Made by a program: the position numbers and the translations under genes | Shown here: positions 18,204-25,944 of the stretch, one piece after another | Layout: each line of letters starts with the position of its first letter | How positions within the stretch are numbered: position 1 is the stretch's first letter | Notes under the pieces: model-generated | What the model was told of the DNA's origin: nothing | Seen by the model: only the letters and a program-made list of their open reading frames with translations | Database searches by the model: none | Source: Burkholderia sp. 9120 | Lineage (GTDB): Bacteria > Pseudomonadota > Gammaproteobacteria > Burkholderiales > Burkholderiaceae | Length of the DNA: 64,000 bases | Reading direction: 5' to 3' | NCBI RefSeq assembly: GCF_000745015.1 | Contig: NZ_JQNA01000001.1 | Span: 806,001-870,000, forward strand

Positions 18204-18488
18204 CTAGCTGAAGGCGATGACCTTGACGGTCGCGTCGGGCCGGTCGCGAAACCGCGCCGCGTCGCGCTCGATCTGCGCGAGCTGGTCCAGTGCCGCCGAG
18301 CAGGCGAAACCGTATTTCTCGCGTACCCGTTCGGACGCGATGCCGAGCGCCTGCTGTGAACGCGCGACGAAATCGTCGAGCGGATAAGCTTCGCCCGGCG
18401 TGAAAAAATCGCCGATCACGAGCGACGGCGAATAGCAGTTCGCTTCGTCGCCGTCGGGCCATTGAATCCGAAAGTGCATGACAGGCAT
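18204..18488 (-). CDS. MSMEG_0570-family nitrogen-starvation response protein
   Basis: 94 residues starting MPVMHFRIQWPDGDEANCYSP. The family is recognised from the characteristic order of this cluster; its biochemical role is not known to me. The start at 18488 has GAGG seven bases upstream and leaves 13 bases after the glycosyltransferase stop. A longer frame to 18650 would overlap that gene and has atypical composition. Confidence 0.82.
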   Translation of the reverse strand: MPVMHFRIQWPDGDEANCYSPSLVIGDFFTPGEAYPLDDFVARSQQALGIASERVREKYGFACSAALDQLAQIERDAARFRDRPDATVKVIAFS

Positions 18489-18501
18489 GGCTAAACCTCG
18501 A

Positions 18502-19704
18502 TCAGTTGATAAGCGGTGCGTGCTTCGCGACGAAGCGGCGGTAAATGTCGACGTGGCGCTGTGCGCTCGCCGTCCAGTTGAAGCGCGCGAGCAAGGCGGG
18601 GACCGCGTGCTCGAAATCGGTTGCGTTCGCACCTGATGAACCCGGCGCACTTAGCGCGCGTAGCAGCGCGGCCGCAATCGATTCGACGTCGACGGGATCG
18701 GCCCAGTAGCAGGTGCTGTCGTCGAGATACTCGGTGAACGGCGCAATCGCCGAGGCCACCACCGGCGTGCCGCTCGCCAGCGCTTCGAGCACGACGAGGC
18801 CGAATCCTTCGCGCAGGGACACTATCGCCAGCACGTCGGCGCTGCGAAATAGCGCGGGCATCGCGGCATCGTCGAGTGGCCCTGTCACCACCACGCTTTC
18901 CTGCGGACCGATCGACAGACGCAACTCGGCTGCCCGTTGCAACAGACGGCGGGTGTAAGCGTCATGGTCGAGCAGGCTCGCGCCACCCGCAATGACGAGT
19001 TGCGCGCGCGGCAGAACGCGCTCTACGACAGCGAATGCTTCTAAAAGAGTCAGTGTGTTTTTGCGTGCTTCGATGCCGCCGACGGCGAGCACGATGGGAC
19101 CGCCGTCGCTGTTGATGCCCAGGTGGTGTCGCAGCGATGCGTCGTTGTGCGCTTGCTCGCGCTCGCAACTAGAAAAACGCTCCACGTCGACGCCATTCGG
19201 CACGGTGATCGCATCGACGCCAAAGGTCGAGCGCATTTCCGACGTCCACATCTCGCTCACGCACAGCACCTGATCGGCGTCCTCATACGCACGACGCTGC
19301 CATGCCGCCAGCCGGGCATCGTCGAATTGATCGAGGTGATGCACCGTGCGGATAAATCCATGAATGCACTCTTCCGCTTTCAACTCGGCGAGCGCATTGC
19401 CGCTGATACTGTCCTGCGCATGCAGCAGATCGAACGACGACGCTTCGTGTTCAATCAATGCGCGTTTGAACGCATCGATACGCGCTTCGACCATCGCGAC
19501 CGTGTTGGACTGAGGCAGCACGATAGGCGCATAGACCACGCGGCATGGCGGCGAGCGGAAGAGTTTTTCGCCCTGCACGGCTGGGACGAAGACAGTGACG
19601 TCGTGGCCTAACGCCGCAAGCGCCGTTGCCAGTTCGAGCGTATGCACCACACCACCGCGCGGATTGACCGAATGCGTGAGCAACGCAATACGCAGCGGAT
19701 TCAT
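18502..19704 (-). CDS. MSMEG_0565-family glycosyltransferase (group 1/GT4)
   Basis: 400 residues, GT-B fold. N-terminal MNPLRIALLTHSVNPRGGVVHTLELA is the acceptor-domain start of GT4 enzymes, and the donor-binding region has FGLVVLEALASGTPVVAS with the EX7E-type motif (EGFGLVVLE) near residue 310. Its ATG overlaps the stop of the preceding AIR-synthase-like gene by four bases (ATGA), so translation is coupled. It suggests the cluster's product is glycosylated. Donor and acceptor are unknown. Confidence 0.88.
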   Translation of the reverse strand: MNPLRIALLTHSVNPRGGVVHTLELATALAALGHDVTVFVPAVQGEKLFRSPPCRVVYAPIVLPQSNTVAMVEARIDAFKRALIEHEASSFDLLHAQDSISGNALAELKAEECIHGFIRTVHHLDQFDDARLAAWQRRAYEDADQVLCVSEMWTSEMRSTFGVDAITVPNGVDVERFSSCEREQAHNDASLRHHLGINSDGGPIVLAVGGIEARKNTLTLLEAFAVVERVLPRAQLVIAGGASLLDHDAYTRRLLQRAAELRLSIGPQESVVVTGPLDDAAMPALFRSADVLAIVSLREGFGLVVLEALASGTPVVASAIAPFTEYLDDSTCYWADPVDVESIAAALLRALSAPGSSGANATDFEHAVPALLARFNWTASAQRHVDIYRRFVAKHAPLIN

Positions 19705-20687
19705 CGCGCACCGCCTTTCCCGGCCATGATGAACGGCTCGCGCTCGAAGTCCCACAGCGTCGCTGCATCATCGTGCTGATGCAGTATCACCTGACGCGTC
19801 GCATCAACCGATCCGATCACCGCGCAAGCCAGCGCGCGCTCATCGAAAAGCGCCTGCACCGCTTCCACCTGATGCGCCCGCACCGACAGCAAATAACCGA
19901 AACTCGGAAACGCCGTGACCCAGCGCGACAGCGCCACCCCCTCCGGTTTCGGAATCCGCTCGAGGTCGATCCATGCGCCCACCTGCGAGCACTCGAGCAA
20001 CATCAGCGCGGTGCCGAGCGTGCCGGCCATGCTGATGTCTTTCGCGGCATCGCACAGCCCGCTTTCCGCGAGACGCGGCAACAGGTCGAGATCTGCACGC
20101 AACCGCTCCGACGGCGCATCCACCGAAGCATTCCAGAACGGATACGGTTCCTCGAAGCGGCCGCGCAGATCGACCACCATCATCAGGCTGTCGCCCGGCC
20201 GCGCATTAAAACTAGAAAGCAACGCGTTAGCGCGGCCGATAATCGACACCGCCAACTGCGCGGCGTCACTGCGCGTATTCGTATGACCGCCGACAATCGG
20301 CACGCCGTAGGCCACGGATGCCGCCGCCATGCCCGCCAGGACCTGTTCCGCCGCGTCGCTGCCTTGACTCCACAGCGCGTCCACCACCGCCAGCGGCCGG
20401 CCGCCCATCGCATAGATATCGCTGACGTTGACCATCACGCTGCTATAGCCGGCGAACCATGGCATCGCGCTGACGAAATCGCTGACCAGGCCTTCGATCG
20501 CAAACAGCAGATAGCCGTTGCCATCGGCAATCGCCGCGCAATCGTCGCCGAGCGCGACCGCCTGATCGAGGTCGCGCGTACCGCGGGGCAAGTGCCCCGC
20601 CAACGCGCCGACCACGTCGACGATATCGGTCTTATGGCGAAAGCCGCGGCTCTCGCGCAAGGCGGCGACCAGATCGGCGACACTCAT
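19701..20687 (-). CDS. Sll0787-family AIR-synthase-like (PurM-fold) protein
   Basis: 328 residues with the PurM/SelD/ThiL-like ATP-binding fold: VALGDDCAAI near residue 45, VNVSDIYAMGGRPLAVVDALW near 87-107 and a glycine-rich IVGGHTNTRSD near 130. Members of this superfamily phosphorylate or activate carbonyl and acid groups using ATP. It overlaps both neighbours by four bases (ATGA at each end). The reaction in this pathway is not known to me. Confidence 0.86.
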   Translation of the reverse strand: MSVADLVAALRESRGFRHKTDIVDVVGALAGHLPRGTRDLDQAVALGDDCAAIADGNGYLLFAIEGLVSDFVSAMPWFAGYSSVMVNVSDIYAMGGRPLAVVDALWSQGSDAAEQVLAGMAAASVAYGVPIVGGHTNTRSDAAQLAVSIIGRANALLSSFNARPGDSLMMVVDLRGRFEEPYPFWNASVDAPSERLRADLDLLPRLAESGLCDAAKDISMAGTLGTALMLLECSQVGAWIDLERIPKPEGVALSRWVTAFPSFGYLLSVRAHQVEAVQALFDERALACAVIGSVDATRQVILHQHDDAATLWDFEREPFIMAGKGGAR

Positions 20688-21313
20688 GCCGCGCTCCGGG
20701 CAGAAGCGGAAGCGGCTTCTGAGCCAGCTTCACGCTTCGGCGACGCAGCCGGCGTACGCGTCACGAAGCCGCCATACGGCGTGACACACGGCGCGTACCA
20801 ATCCAGTTGCGCCTGCATCAAATGATGCGGACGACCGAGCAAGGTTTCTTCGGCCAGCACATCCCAATTCATCGCCCGAAACAGCGGCACATTCTGGCTC
20901 TGCACATGCGCGAGAAACGTTTCGCAACCGAGCGCATGCGCGCTGCTAACCGCAAGCCGAATCAGCGTCGCACCGATCTTGCCGTGCCGCCGGAACGCCG
21001 CATGCACCGCGAGCCGCGAGCCGAACCACACGTTGTCGTGGTCGCGATGAATCCGCACCGTGCCGACCACCTGCTCCGGCATACCGGCCACGCAACTCAC
21101 CGCCACCAGTTGCTGCGCCTGCCGGTCGATCTCGTCGCGATCGTCGCCGACAAAAATGCCCTGCTCGATGCAGAACACCGCGCGCCGCAACTTAAACGCT
21201 TCATCGGCTTCCCAATCCAGCGTAGTCCACTTGATACGGAATTCGCTCGGCGTATAAGGCGCGAACTCAATATCGGAGTTCAGCGCAATGCCTGCAATCG
21301 CTTCACCAAACAT
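20684..21313 (-). CDS. MSMEG_0567/Sll0786-family nitrogen-starvation N-acetyltransferase
   Basis: 209 residues with a GNAT fold: FKLRRAVFCIEQGIFV at about residues 40-56, and the acetyl-CoA-binding strand-loop VHAAFRRHGKIGATLIRLA near 100-118. Start at 21313 (MFGEAIAGIALNSD), where GAGG lies seven bases upstream, two bases after the radical SAM gene stop. The C-terminal 20 residues are serine/alanine-rich and probably disordered. The acceptor amine is unknown. Confidence 0.86.
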   Translation of the reverse strand: MFGEAIAGIALNSDIEFAPYTPSEFRIKWTTLDWEADEAFKLRRAVFCIEQGIFVGDDRDEIDRQAQQLVAVSCVAGMPEQVVGTVRIHRDHDNVWFGSRLAVHAAFRRHGKIGATLIRLAVSSAHALGCETFLAHVQSQNVPLFRAMNWDVLAEETLLGRPHHLMQAQLDWYAPCVTPYGGFVTRTPAASPKREAGSEAASASARSAA

Positions 21314-21315
21314 GA

Positions 21316-22428
21316 TCACGCCTCGTACGATGAAAGCGACGAACACGCGCCGCATTTGCCGCAACCCGCCTTGATATCGCTGGAGCGCATCGCAGCGGCG
21401 TTGAGCATGCCGCTGAGCGGTTGCAGCACCGACTTCATGAACTCAGGCGTGGGCGCCGGATGATCCTCGAGCGGCGTACCGCTGATCGGCACGAACGGCA
21501 CCACGAACGGATAGACCCCCAACTCGATCAACTCGCGCGAGATCGTCAGAATCGCTTCCGCGCTATCGCCGAGTCCCGCGAGTAGGTACGTGCTGACCTG
21601 TCCGCGTCCGAACACCGCGACCGCCGCCTTGAAGGCCTCCATGTACCGCGACAGCGGCACGCTCGCCTTGCCCGGCATGATGCGTTCGCGCAGCGCGGGC
21701 GTCACCACTTCCAGATGCATACCGAGCGTGTCGATGCCGCTCGCCTTCATGCGCGCGAACCAGCGGTCGTCGTCGGGCGGTTCGCATTGCGCCTGGATCG
21801 GCAGATCGACCGCGGCTTTGATCGCGAACGCGCTCTCGCACAGAATCTGCGCGCCGCGATCCGGCGTGGGCGGTGTGCCGGTGGTCAGCACCATATGCTT
21901 CACTCCGTCGAGCAATACCGCCGCGCGCGCCACTTCCGCCAACTGCTCCGGCGTCTTGCGCGCAATCGTGCGTCCCGCCGCGAGCGACTGACCGATCGCG
22001 CAGAACTTGCAACTCTTGCGGCGGCTCTCGTAGCGGATACAGGTTTGCAACACCGTGGTCGCGAGCACGTCCGCGCTATGCAGCGCAGCGATCTTCGAAT
22101 ACGGCACGCCGTCGAGCGTCTGCATGCCGTAAAAGCGTGGCGCTTTTGGAAAGCTGATGTTCGCGATCGGAATCGTGCCGCGCAGCAACGCGCTCGATCC
22201 CGACGCATCCGGTGTTTGCGCAACGAACGGCGAGTGCCACGCGGTGCTGGTATGCACCGGCACCATGATCGTCACGCCATCCACCGTTACCGCCTTGTGG
22301 TCCGACGGTCCCGCGCCGCCGCGCCGGCTCGCCGCGCCCGCATCCGGCGAGACGAGCCGCAAGCCGGCCGACTGCAATTCAGTCATCAATTGCCGGCTCT
22401 CGGCCGACAACGTCTCGCTGGCGTTCAT
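21316..22428 (-). CDS. MSMEG_0568-family radical SAM protein
   Basis: 370 residues. The putative Fe-S/SAM cysteines are C130, C140 and C143 (C-x9-C-x2-C), an atypical spacing compared with the usual C-x3-C-x2-C. A second cysteine triad, C356, C359 and C362 (CGKCGAC), ends the protein and could hold an auxiliary cluster. The middle has a biotin-synthase-like order ([41 protein letters not shown]). An AGGAG site lies six bases before the ATG, inside the end of the nitrilase gene, which it overlaps by 50 bases. The reaction is unknown. Confidence 0.88.
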   Translation of the reverse strand: MNASETLSAESRQLMTELQSAGLRLVSPDAGAASRRGGAGPSDHKAVTVDGVTIMVPVHTSTAWHSPFVAQTPDASGSSALLRGTIPIANISFPKAPRFYGMQTLDGVPYSKIAALHSADVLATTVLQTCIRYESRRKSCKFCAIGQSLAAGRTIARKTPEQLAEVARAAVLLDGVKHMVLTTGTPPTPDRGAQILCESAFAIKAAVDLPIQAQCEPPDDDRWFARMKASGIDTLGMHLEVVTPALRERIMPGKASVPLSRYMEAFKAAVAVFGRGQVSTYLLAGLGDSAEAILTISRELIELGVYPFVVPFVPISGTPLEDHPAPTPEFMKSVLQPLSGMLNAAAMRSSDIKAGCGKCGACSSLSSYEA

Positions 22429-23413
22429 CGCACTCTCCTGCGGTTGAAATGAAATCGGTCTGCGCCGCGCTGGACCAACCCGGCATCGGCGCGACGGTTT
22501 CCGCCGGACGCCGGTTGATCGCGAGACTCAGCAACTCGGGCCGCGCGTAATGGCCGACCGAATCCATCATGCGTTTGCGCTTGGTGATCAGCGCCATGTC
22601 GAGATCGGCAATCACCATGCCCTCGCCTTCCCGCAACGGCGGCGCGAGATGCTGCCCTTCCGGCGACACGATCGCGGTATTGCAGCCGCCACGCAGCGCC
22701 TTCTGCAGATTCGTATCCGGTGTCACCGACGCGATCTGTTCCTCCGTGAGCCAACCCGTTGCGTTGACCACGAAACACCCCGATTCCAGCGCGTGATGGC
22801 GGATCGTCACCTCGATCTGCTCGGCGAAAATCGGCCCCACCAGCGAGCCGGGAAACTGGCTGCAATGAATCTCTTCGTGCTGCGTCATCAGCGCATAACG
22901 CGCGAGCGGGTTGTAATGCTCCCAGCAGGCGAGCGCGCCGACGCGCGCCACCGCCGTGTGCGCCACCTTGAGGCCCGCCGCGTCGCCTTGCCCCCAGATC
23001 ATCCGTTCGTGAAACGTCGGCGTGATCTTGCGGCGCTTGAGCACCAGTTGACCGTCCACGTCGAAGATCAACTGCGTGTTGTAGAGGCTGCCGTGATCGC
23101 GCTCGTTGACGCCGAGCACCACCACCATCCGGTGCAAACGCGCCTGCTCGGCCACCGCCTGCGTCACGGGTCCGGGCACGAGCACGGCTTCCTCGTACAG
23201 CTTCATATGCTCGGCGCCGGAGGCAACCGGCGGCTTCACGAAAGAAAAGTACGGGTAATACGGCACGAAGGTTTCAGGGAAAACGATCAACTGCACGCCT
23301 TCGCGCGCCGCCTTGCCGATCGCCTCGCACACTTTGTCGAGGGTGCCGCCGCTGTGTTCGAAATCCGGTGAGATCTGGACCGCGGCGGCACGCACGATGC
23401 GTTTGTCGGACAT
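22379..23413 (-). CDS. Nit6803-family nitrilase (Nit1C)
   Basis: 344 residues, carbon-nitrogen hydrolase superfamily. Numbering from MSDKRIV, the catalytic triad is E47 (VFPETF), K129 ([11 protein letters not shown]) and C163 ([10 protein letters not shown]); the CWEHYNP sequence is typical of true nitrilases. The start at 23413 is the first ATG; a GTG at 23422 would add three residues. Its 3' end overlaps the radical SAM gene by 50 bases. By recall, genetic work in Pseudomonas fluorescens linked this cluster to cyanide assimilation. The natural nitrile here is unknown. Confidence 0.92.
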   Translation of the reverse strand: MSDKRIVRAAAVQISPDFEHSGGTLDKVCEAIGKAAREGVQLIVFPETFVPYYPYFSFVKPPVASGAEHMKLYEEAVLVPGPVTQAVAEQARLHRMVVVLGVNERDHGSLYNTQLIFDVDGQLVLKRRKITPTFHERMIWGQGDAAGLKVAHTAVARVGALACWEHYNPLARYALMTQHEEIHCSQFPGSLVGPIFAEQIEVTIRHHALESGCFVVNATGWLTEEQIASVTPDTNLQKALRGGCNTAIVSPEGQHLAPPLREGEGMVIADLDMALITKRKRMMDSVGHYARPELLSLAINRRPAETVAPMPGWSSAAQTDFISTAGECDERQRDVVGREPAIDD

Positions 23414-23432
23414 AGTGGTCACCCGTGTTCCG

Positions 23433-23915
23433 TCAAACCGTCCACGTGTGGATGACGAGCGCGTTGTCCTTGCGATGCAGAAGCTGGATATCGAGCACGT
23501 CGAGCGGACTGATCGGCCGGATACCCTCGATCAGCGAGGCTTCGCCGTGTCCATACAGCGCCTGCAGCGCGAAACGGCACGCGTAGACCTTGCCGCCCTC
23601 TTCCATGAATTTCATCAGCTGCTTGTTGAAGTTCAGATGGCCGGGGAACGCTTCGTCGCCGAGGGTCGGAAAGCCGCGTTGCAAACCGAGCGTGACGCCG
23701 GGCCCATACAGCAGCACCGAGGTTTCAAAGCCCTTGCGTTGCAAACGCGTGGCCTGCAGCAGATTGACGAAACCGATCGAGCCTTCGAACGCGACCGTAT
23801 GGAACGTGACGAGCGCCTTCTCTCCCGGTTCGGCTTTCACGTCCTCAAAGACTTTCTCCTCGTAGTCGACAAGGTAATCGCCCTTCTGATGCAGCGGTTT
23901 GTTGACGGCTGGCAT
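23433..23915 (-). CDS. MSMEG_0572/Sll0783-family nitrogen-starvation response protein
   Basis: 160 residues ([31 protein letters not shown]...), a DsrE-like small alpha/beta fold by appearance ([30 protein letters not shown]). It is the first gene of the leftward cluster, with GGAGAG seven bases before the ATG and an exact sigma-54 promoter about 70 bases upstream. The cyanobacterial homologue is known to be induced by nitrogen starvation. The biochemical role is not known to me. Confidence 0.9.
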   Translation of the reverse strand: MPAVNKPLHQKGDYLVDYEEKVFEDVKAEPGEKALVTFHTVAFEGSIGFVNLLQATRLQRKGFETSVLLYGPGVTLGLQRGFPTLGDEAFPGHLNFNKQLMKFMEEGGKVYACRFALQALYGHGEASLIEGIRPISPLDVLDIQLLHRKDNALVIHTWTV

Positions 23916-23982
23916 GACACTCTCCGATCAGGTTTGCTAAGTAAAAGAAGGCGCGTGTTCAGTGTGTGCGCGCTTCTCTCAA

Positions 23983-23998
23983 TGCAACGGCCGTGCCA
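23983..23998 (-). promoter_or_regulatory. Sigma-54 (-24/-12) promoter of the Nit1C cluster
   Basis: On the minus strand the sequence reads TGGCACG, four bases, TTGCA, an exact match to the sigma-54 consensus including the invariant GG and GC. The expected transcript start is near 23972, giving a leader of about 57 bases before the ATG at 23915. It directs the eight-gene cluster and fits nitrogen control through RpoN. Confidence 0.88.
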
Positions 23999-24025
23999 TT
24001 GATCGGCTGCGCGAATGCGATCAAT
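23998..24025. repeat. Pair of GATCAAT heptamers next to the sigma-54 promoter
   Basis: ATTGATC at 23998-24004 and GATCAAT at 24019-24025, inverted relative to each other with 14 bases between. The first overlaps the last base of the -24 element, so a bound regulator would block or touch the promoter. Confidence 0.55.
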
Positions 24026-24132
24026 CAGCAATCAATTCCGCCTCGATTCGAAGTCCGACACAAAAATTTTTCGGGTGTGAAGTTTGCATACCGCCGGGAC
24101 AGGCCGCGCAAGCGCGATCCGCGCCGCGCCAC

Positions 24133-24149
24133 CGCACCAGCCGGGTGCG
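24133..24149. promoter_or_regulatory. NtrC-type enhancer site
   Basis: Perfect palindrome CGCACC-N5-GGTGCG. The core GCACC-N5-GGTGC matches the NtrC consensus (GCAC-N7-GTGC). It lies about 140 bases upstream of the sigma-54 -24 element, the usual enhancer distance. Confidence 0.65.
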
Positions 24150-24197
24150 ATTCGCGGGCGCGAACGTGTCGGCATGGTGCAGTCATTCACCACGGGC

Positions 24198-24236
24198 GAT
24201 CAATCCGATCATTGATCGCATTTAGATCCGATCAAT
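24198..24236. repeat. Cluster of three GATCAAT heptamers before the MocR gene
   Basis: GATCAAT (24198-24204), six bases, ATTGATC (24211-24217), then GATCAAT again (24230-24236), ending 41 bases before the MocR-type start codon. Together with the pair at 23998-24025 there are five copies in 240 bases. Probable binding sites for the divergent regulator. Confidence 0.6.
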
Positions 24237-24277
24237 TTTTTATCGGTCCTGTCACTCCAATCGAAAGCGCGCATGCG

Positions 24278-25669
24278 ATGAACAGCCCAACCCATCACTG
24301 GATCAAACGTCTCGCCGACATCCGCAAGCCGGCCTACCTCGCGATTCCCGATCTGATCGAAGAAGACCTCGCCACCGGCCGGCTGCGGCCACGCGACCGC
24401 TTGCCTGGCCTGCGCGATCTGGCCGAGGAACTTGCGTTGAATTACACGACGGTGGCGCGCGCGTACGCGGAGGCACGCAAACGCGGCCTGCTCGATTCGC
24501 GCGCGGGCAGCGGCACGTTCGTGCGCGGCCGCACCGCCACGTTGCCGCTCACTGGCGGCAGCAGCATTGAAATGTCGATGAACACGCCGCCCGAGCCGCC
24601 CGATTACGCGAACCGTCTGCGCGATTCCGCCGCACGCCGGATGGCCGACAGCGATCCGTACCAGTTGCTGCGCTATCAGGACTTCGGCGGCTCGGCCGCC
24701 GACAAGGACGCGGGCGCCGACTGGCTCCGGCGCCGCGTGCCGCACGCGGATGCGCAGAACGTATTGGTTTGTCCCGGCATTCACAGCGCGCTGGTGGCGC
24801 TGGTGTCGCAACTCGCGCGGCCCGGCGGCACGATCTGCCTCGACTCGCTCGCCTATCCCGGCATCAAGGCGATCGCCGCGCAACTCGGCGTGCGTCTGCA
24901 GGCGTTACCGCGCGACGACGAAGGTCCGCTCGCGCATGCCTTCGAAGCGCTCTGCAAGACCGACAAGCCGAGCGCGTTCTATTGCAATCCGACGCTGCAG
25001 AATCCGAGCACGCTCACGCTCACGCACAAACGGCGCGAGGCGCTGGCCGACGTCGCGTTGCGCTACAGCGTGCCGATCATCGAAGACGACGCCTACGCGA
25101 TGCTGCCGCAAAGCGCGCCAGATGCGCTCGCCACCTTCGCGCCCGAGTTGACCTACTACGTGACCGGTTTATCGAAGAGCCTCGGCGCGGGCCTGCGCGT
25201 CGCGCATCTGCATGCGCCGACGCCGCGTCAAACGCAGCGCCTCGCCGGCGCGTTGCGCGCGACCACCGTGATGGCGAGTCCGTTCACGGTCACGCTGGCC
25301 ACGCAATGGATCGCCGATGGCACCGCGCTCGACATGCTCAACGCAATCCGCAACGAGTCGCGGGCGCGCCAGGCGATCGCCACGCGGCAACTCGACGCAT
25401 GGCCTTATGACGCACATCCGGACGGCTTTCACCTGTGGTTGCCGGTGCCGGTAGCGAGCGGCTGGAGCGCCTCCGAACTCGCGTTGCAGTTGCGCAACCA
25501 GGGCATCGCGGCGGTCGCGGGCGCGGCGTTTTCCACCGACGGCAATCCGCCCAACGCCATGCGCGTGTGCCTGGGCGGCTCGAAGACCCGCGACGAATGC
25601 GCCGAGGCTTTGCGCATCGTGGCGGAGACACTCGACCATCCGCATCATCTGCATTCTCCGGTGATGTGA
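24278..25669 (+). CDS. MocR/PdxR-type regulator (GntR HTH fused to aminotransferase domain)
   Basis: 463 residues. Residues about 15-85 are a GntR winged HTH (RLPGLRDLAEELALNYTTVARAYAEARKRGLLDSRAGSGTFV), followed by a class-I aminotransferase-like domain with the PLP lysine in TGLSKSLGAGLR near residue 305. MocR proteins use PLP or an amino compound as effector and usually act as local activators or repressors. Start at 24278 (MNSPTHHWIKRL), where HTH homology begins. It is divergent from the Nit1C cluster and probably controls it with NtrC. Confidence 0.9.
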   Translation: MNSPTHHWIKRLADIRKPAYLAIPDLIEEDLATGRLRPRDRLPGLRDLAEELALNYTTVARAYAEARKRGLLDSRAGSGTFVRGRTATLPLTGGSSIEMSMNTPPEPPDYANRLRDSAARRMADSDPYQLLRYQDFGGSAADKDAGADWLRRRVPHADAQNVLVCPGIHSALVALVSQLARPGGTICLDSLAYPGIKAIAAQLGVRLQALPRDDEGPLAHAFEALCKTDKPSAFYCNPTLQNPSTLTLTHKRREALADVALRYSVPIIEDDAYAMLPQSAPDALATFAPELTYYVTGLSKSLGAGLRVAHLHAPTPRQTQRLAGALRATTVMASPFTVTLATQWIADGTALDMLNAIRNESRARQAIATRQLDAWPYDAHPDGFHLWLPVPVASGWSASELALQLRNQGIAAVAGAAFSTDGNPPNAMRVCLGGSKTRDECAEALRIVAETLDHPHHLHSPVM

Positions 25670-25855
25670 AGCGATCTCGCGGCAACGCGGCGCAGCGTTA
25701 TTGTCTGATGAATATAGCGCCTCGCAGAGCCTCTGTTCATGCGGGTTTCGGTGTTTATTGAAAAGCCCGCGCCGCGCGAAAAATTGTGTAGCATCGCGGC
25801 GACCCGCCACAAGCGGGTCTCACGGCCTCTGTCACAAACTGAAAGCATTACCCGC

Positions 25856-25882
25856 TCAAGTCCACACTGCCCACGCCGTATA
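25856..25882 (+). promoter_or_regulatory. Sigma-28 (FliA) flagellar-type promoter
   Basis: TCAAGTCC, eleven bases, GCCGTATA: the flagellar/chemotaxis promoter layout (TAAAGTTT-N11-GCCGATAA in E. coli, with TCAAG-type -35 in beta-proteobacteria). The expected start is about 55 bases before the chemoreceptor ATG at 25945. Placement and spacing are strong; sequence agreement is partial. Confidence 0.6.
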
Positions 25883-25944
25883 CCTCTGGTGAGGCCCCCG
25901 CCTCACCGACTACGGCTCACTGCTTACTCCGAAAGACTCCCGAC

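Noticed and set aside
23966..24277. Long N-terminal extension of the MocR-type protein
   Set aside because: The extension would read through the sigma-54 promoter, NtrC site and heptamer repeats; the HTH homology begins at the ATG at 24278.
25801..25819. GACCCGC/GCGGGTC hairpin after the MocR gene as a terminator
   Set aside because: Seven-base stem with no T tract and more than 130 bases from the stop codon; too weak to call.
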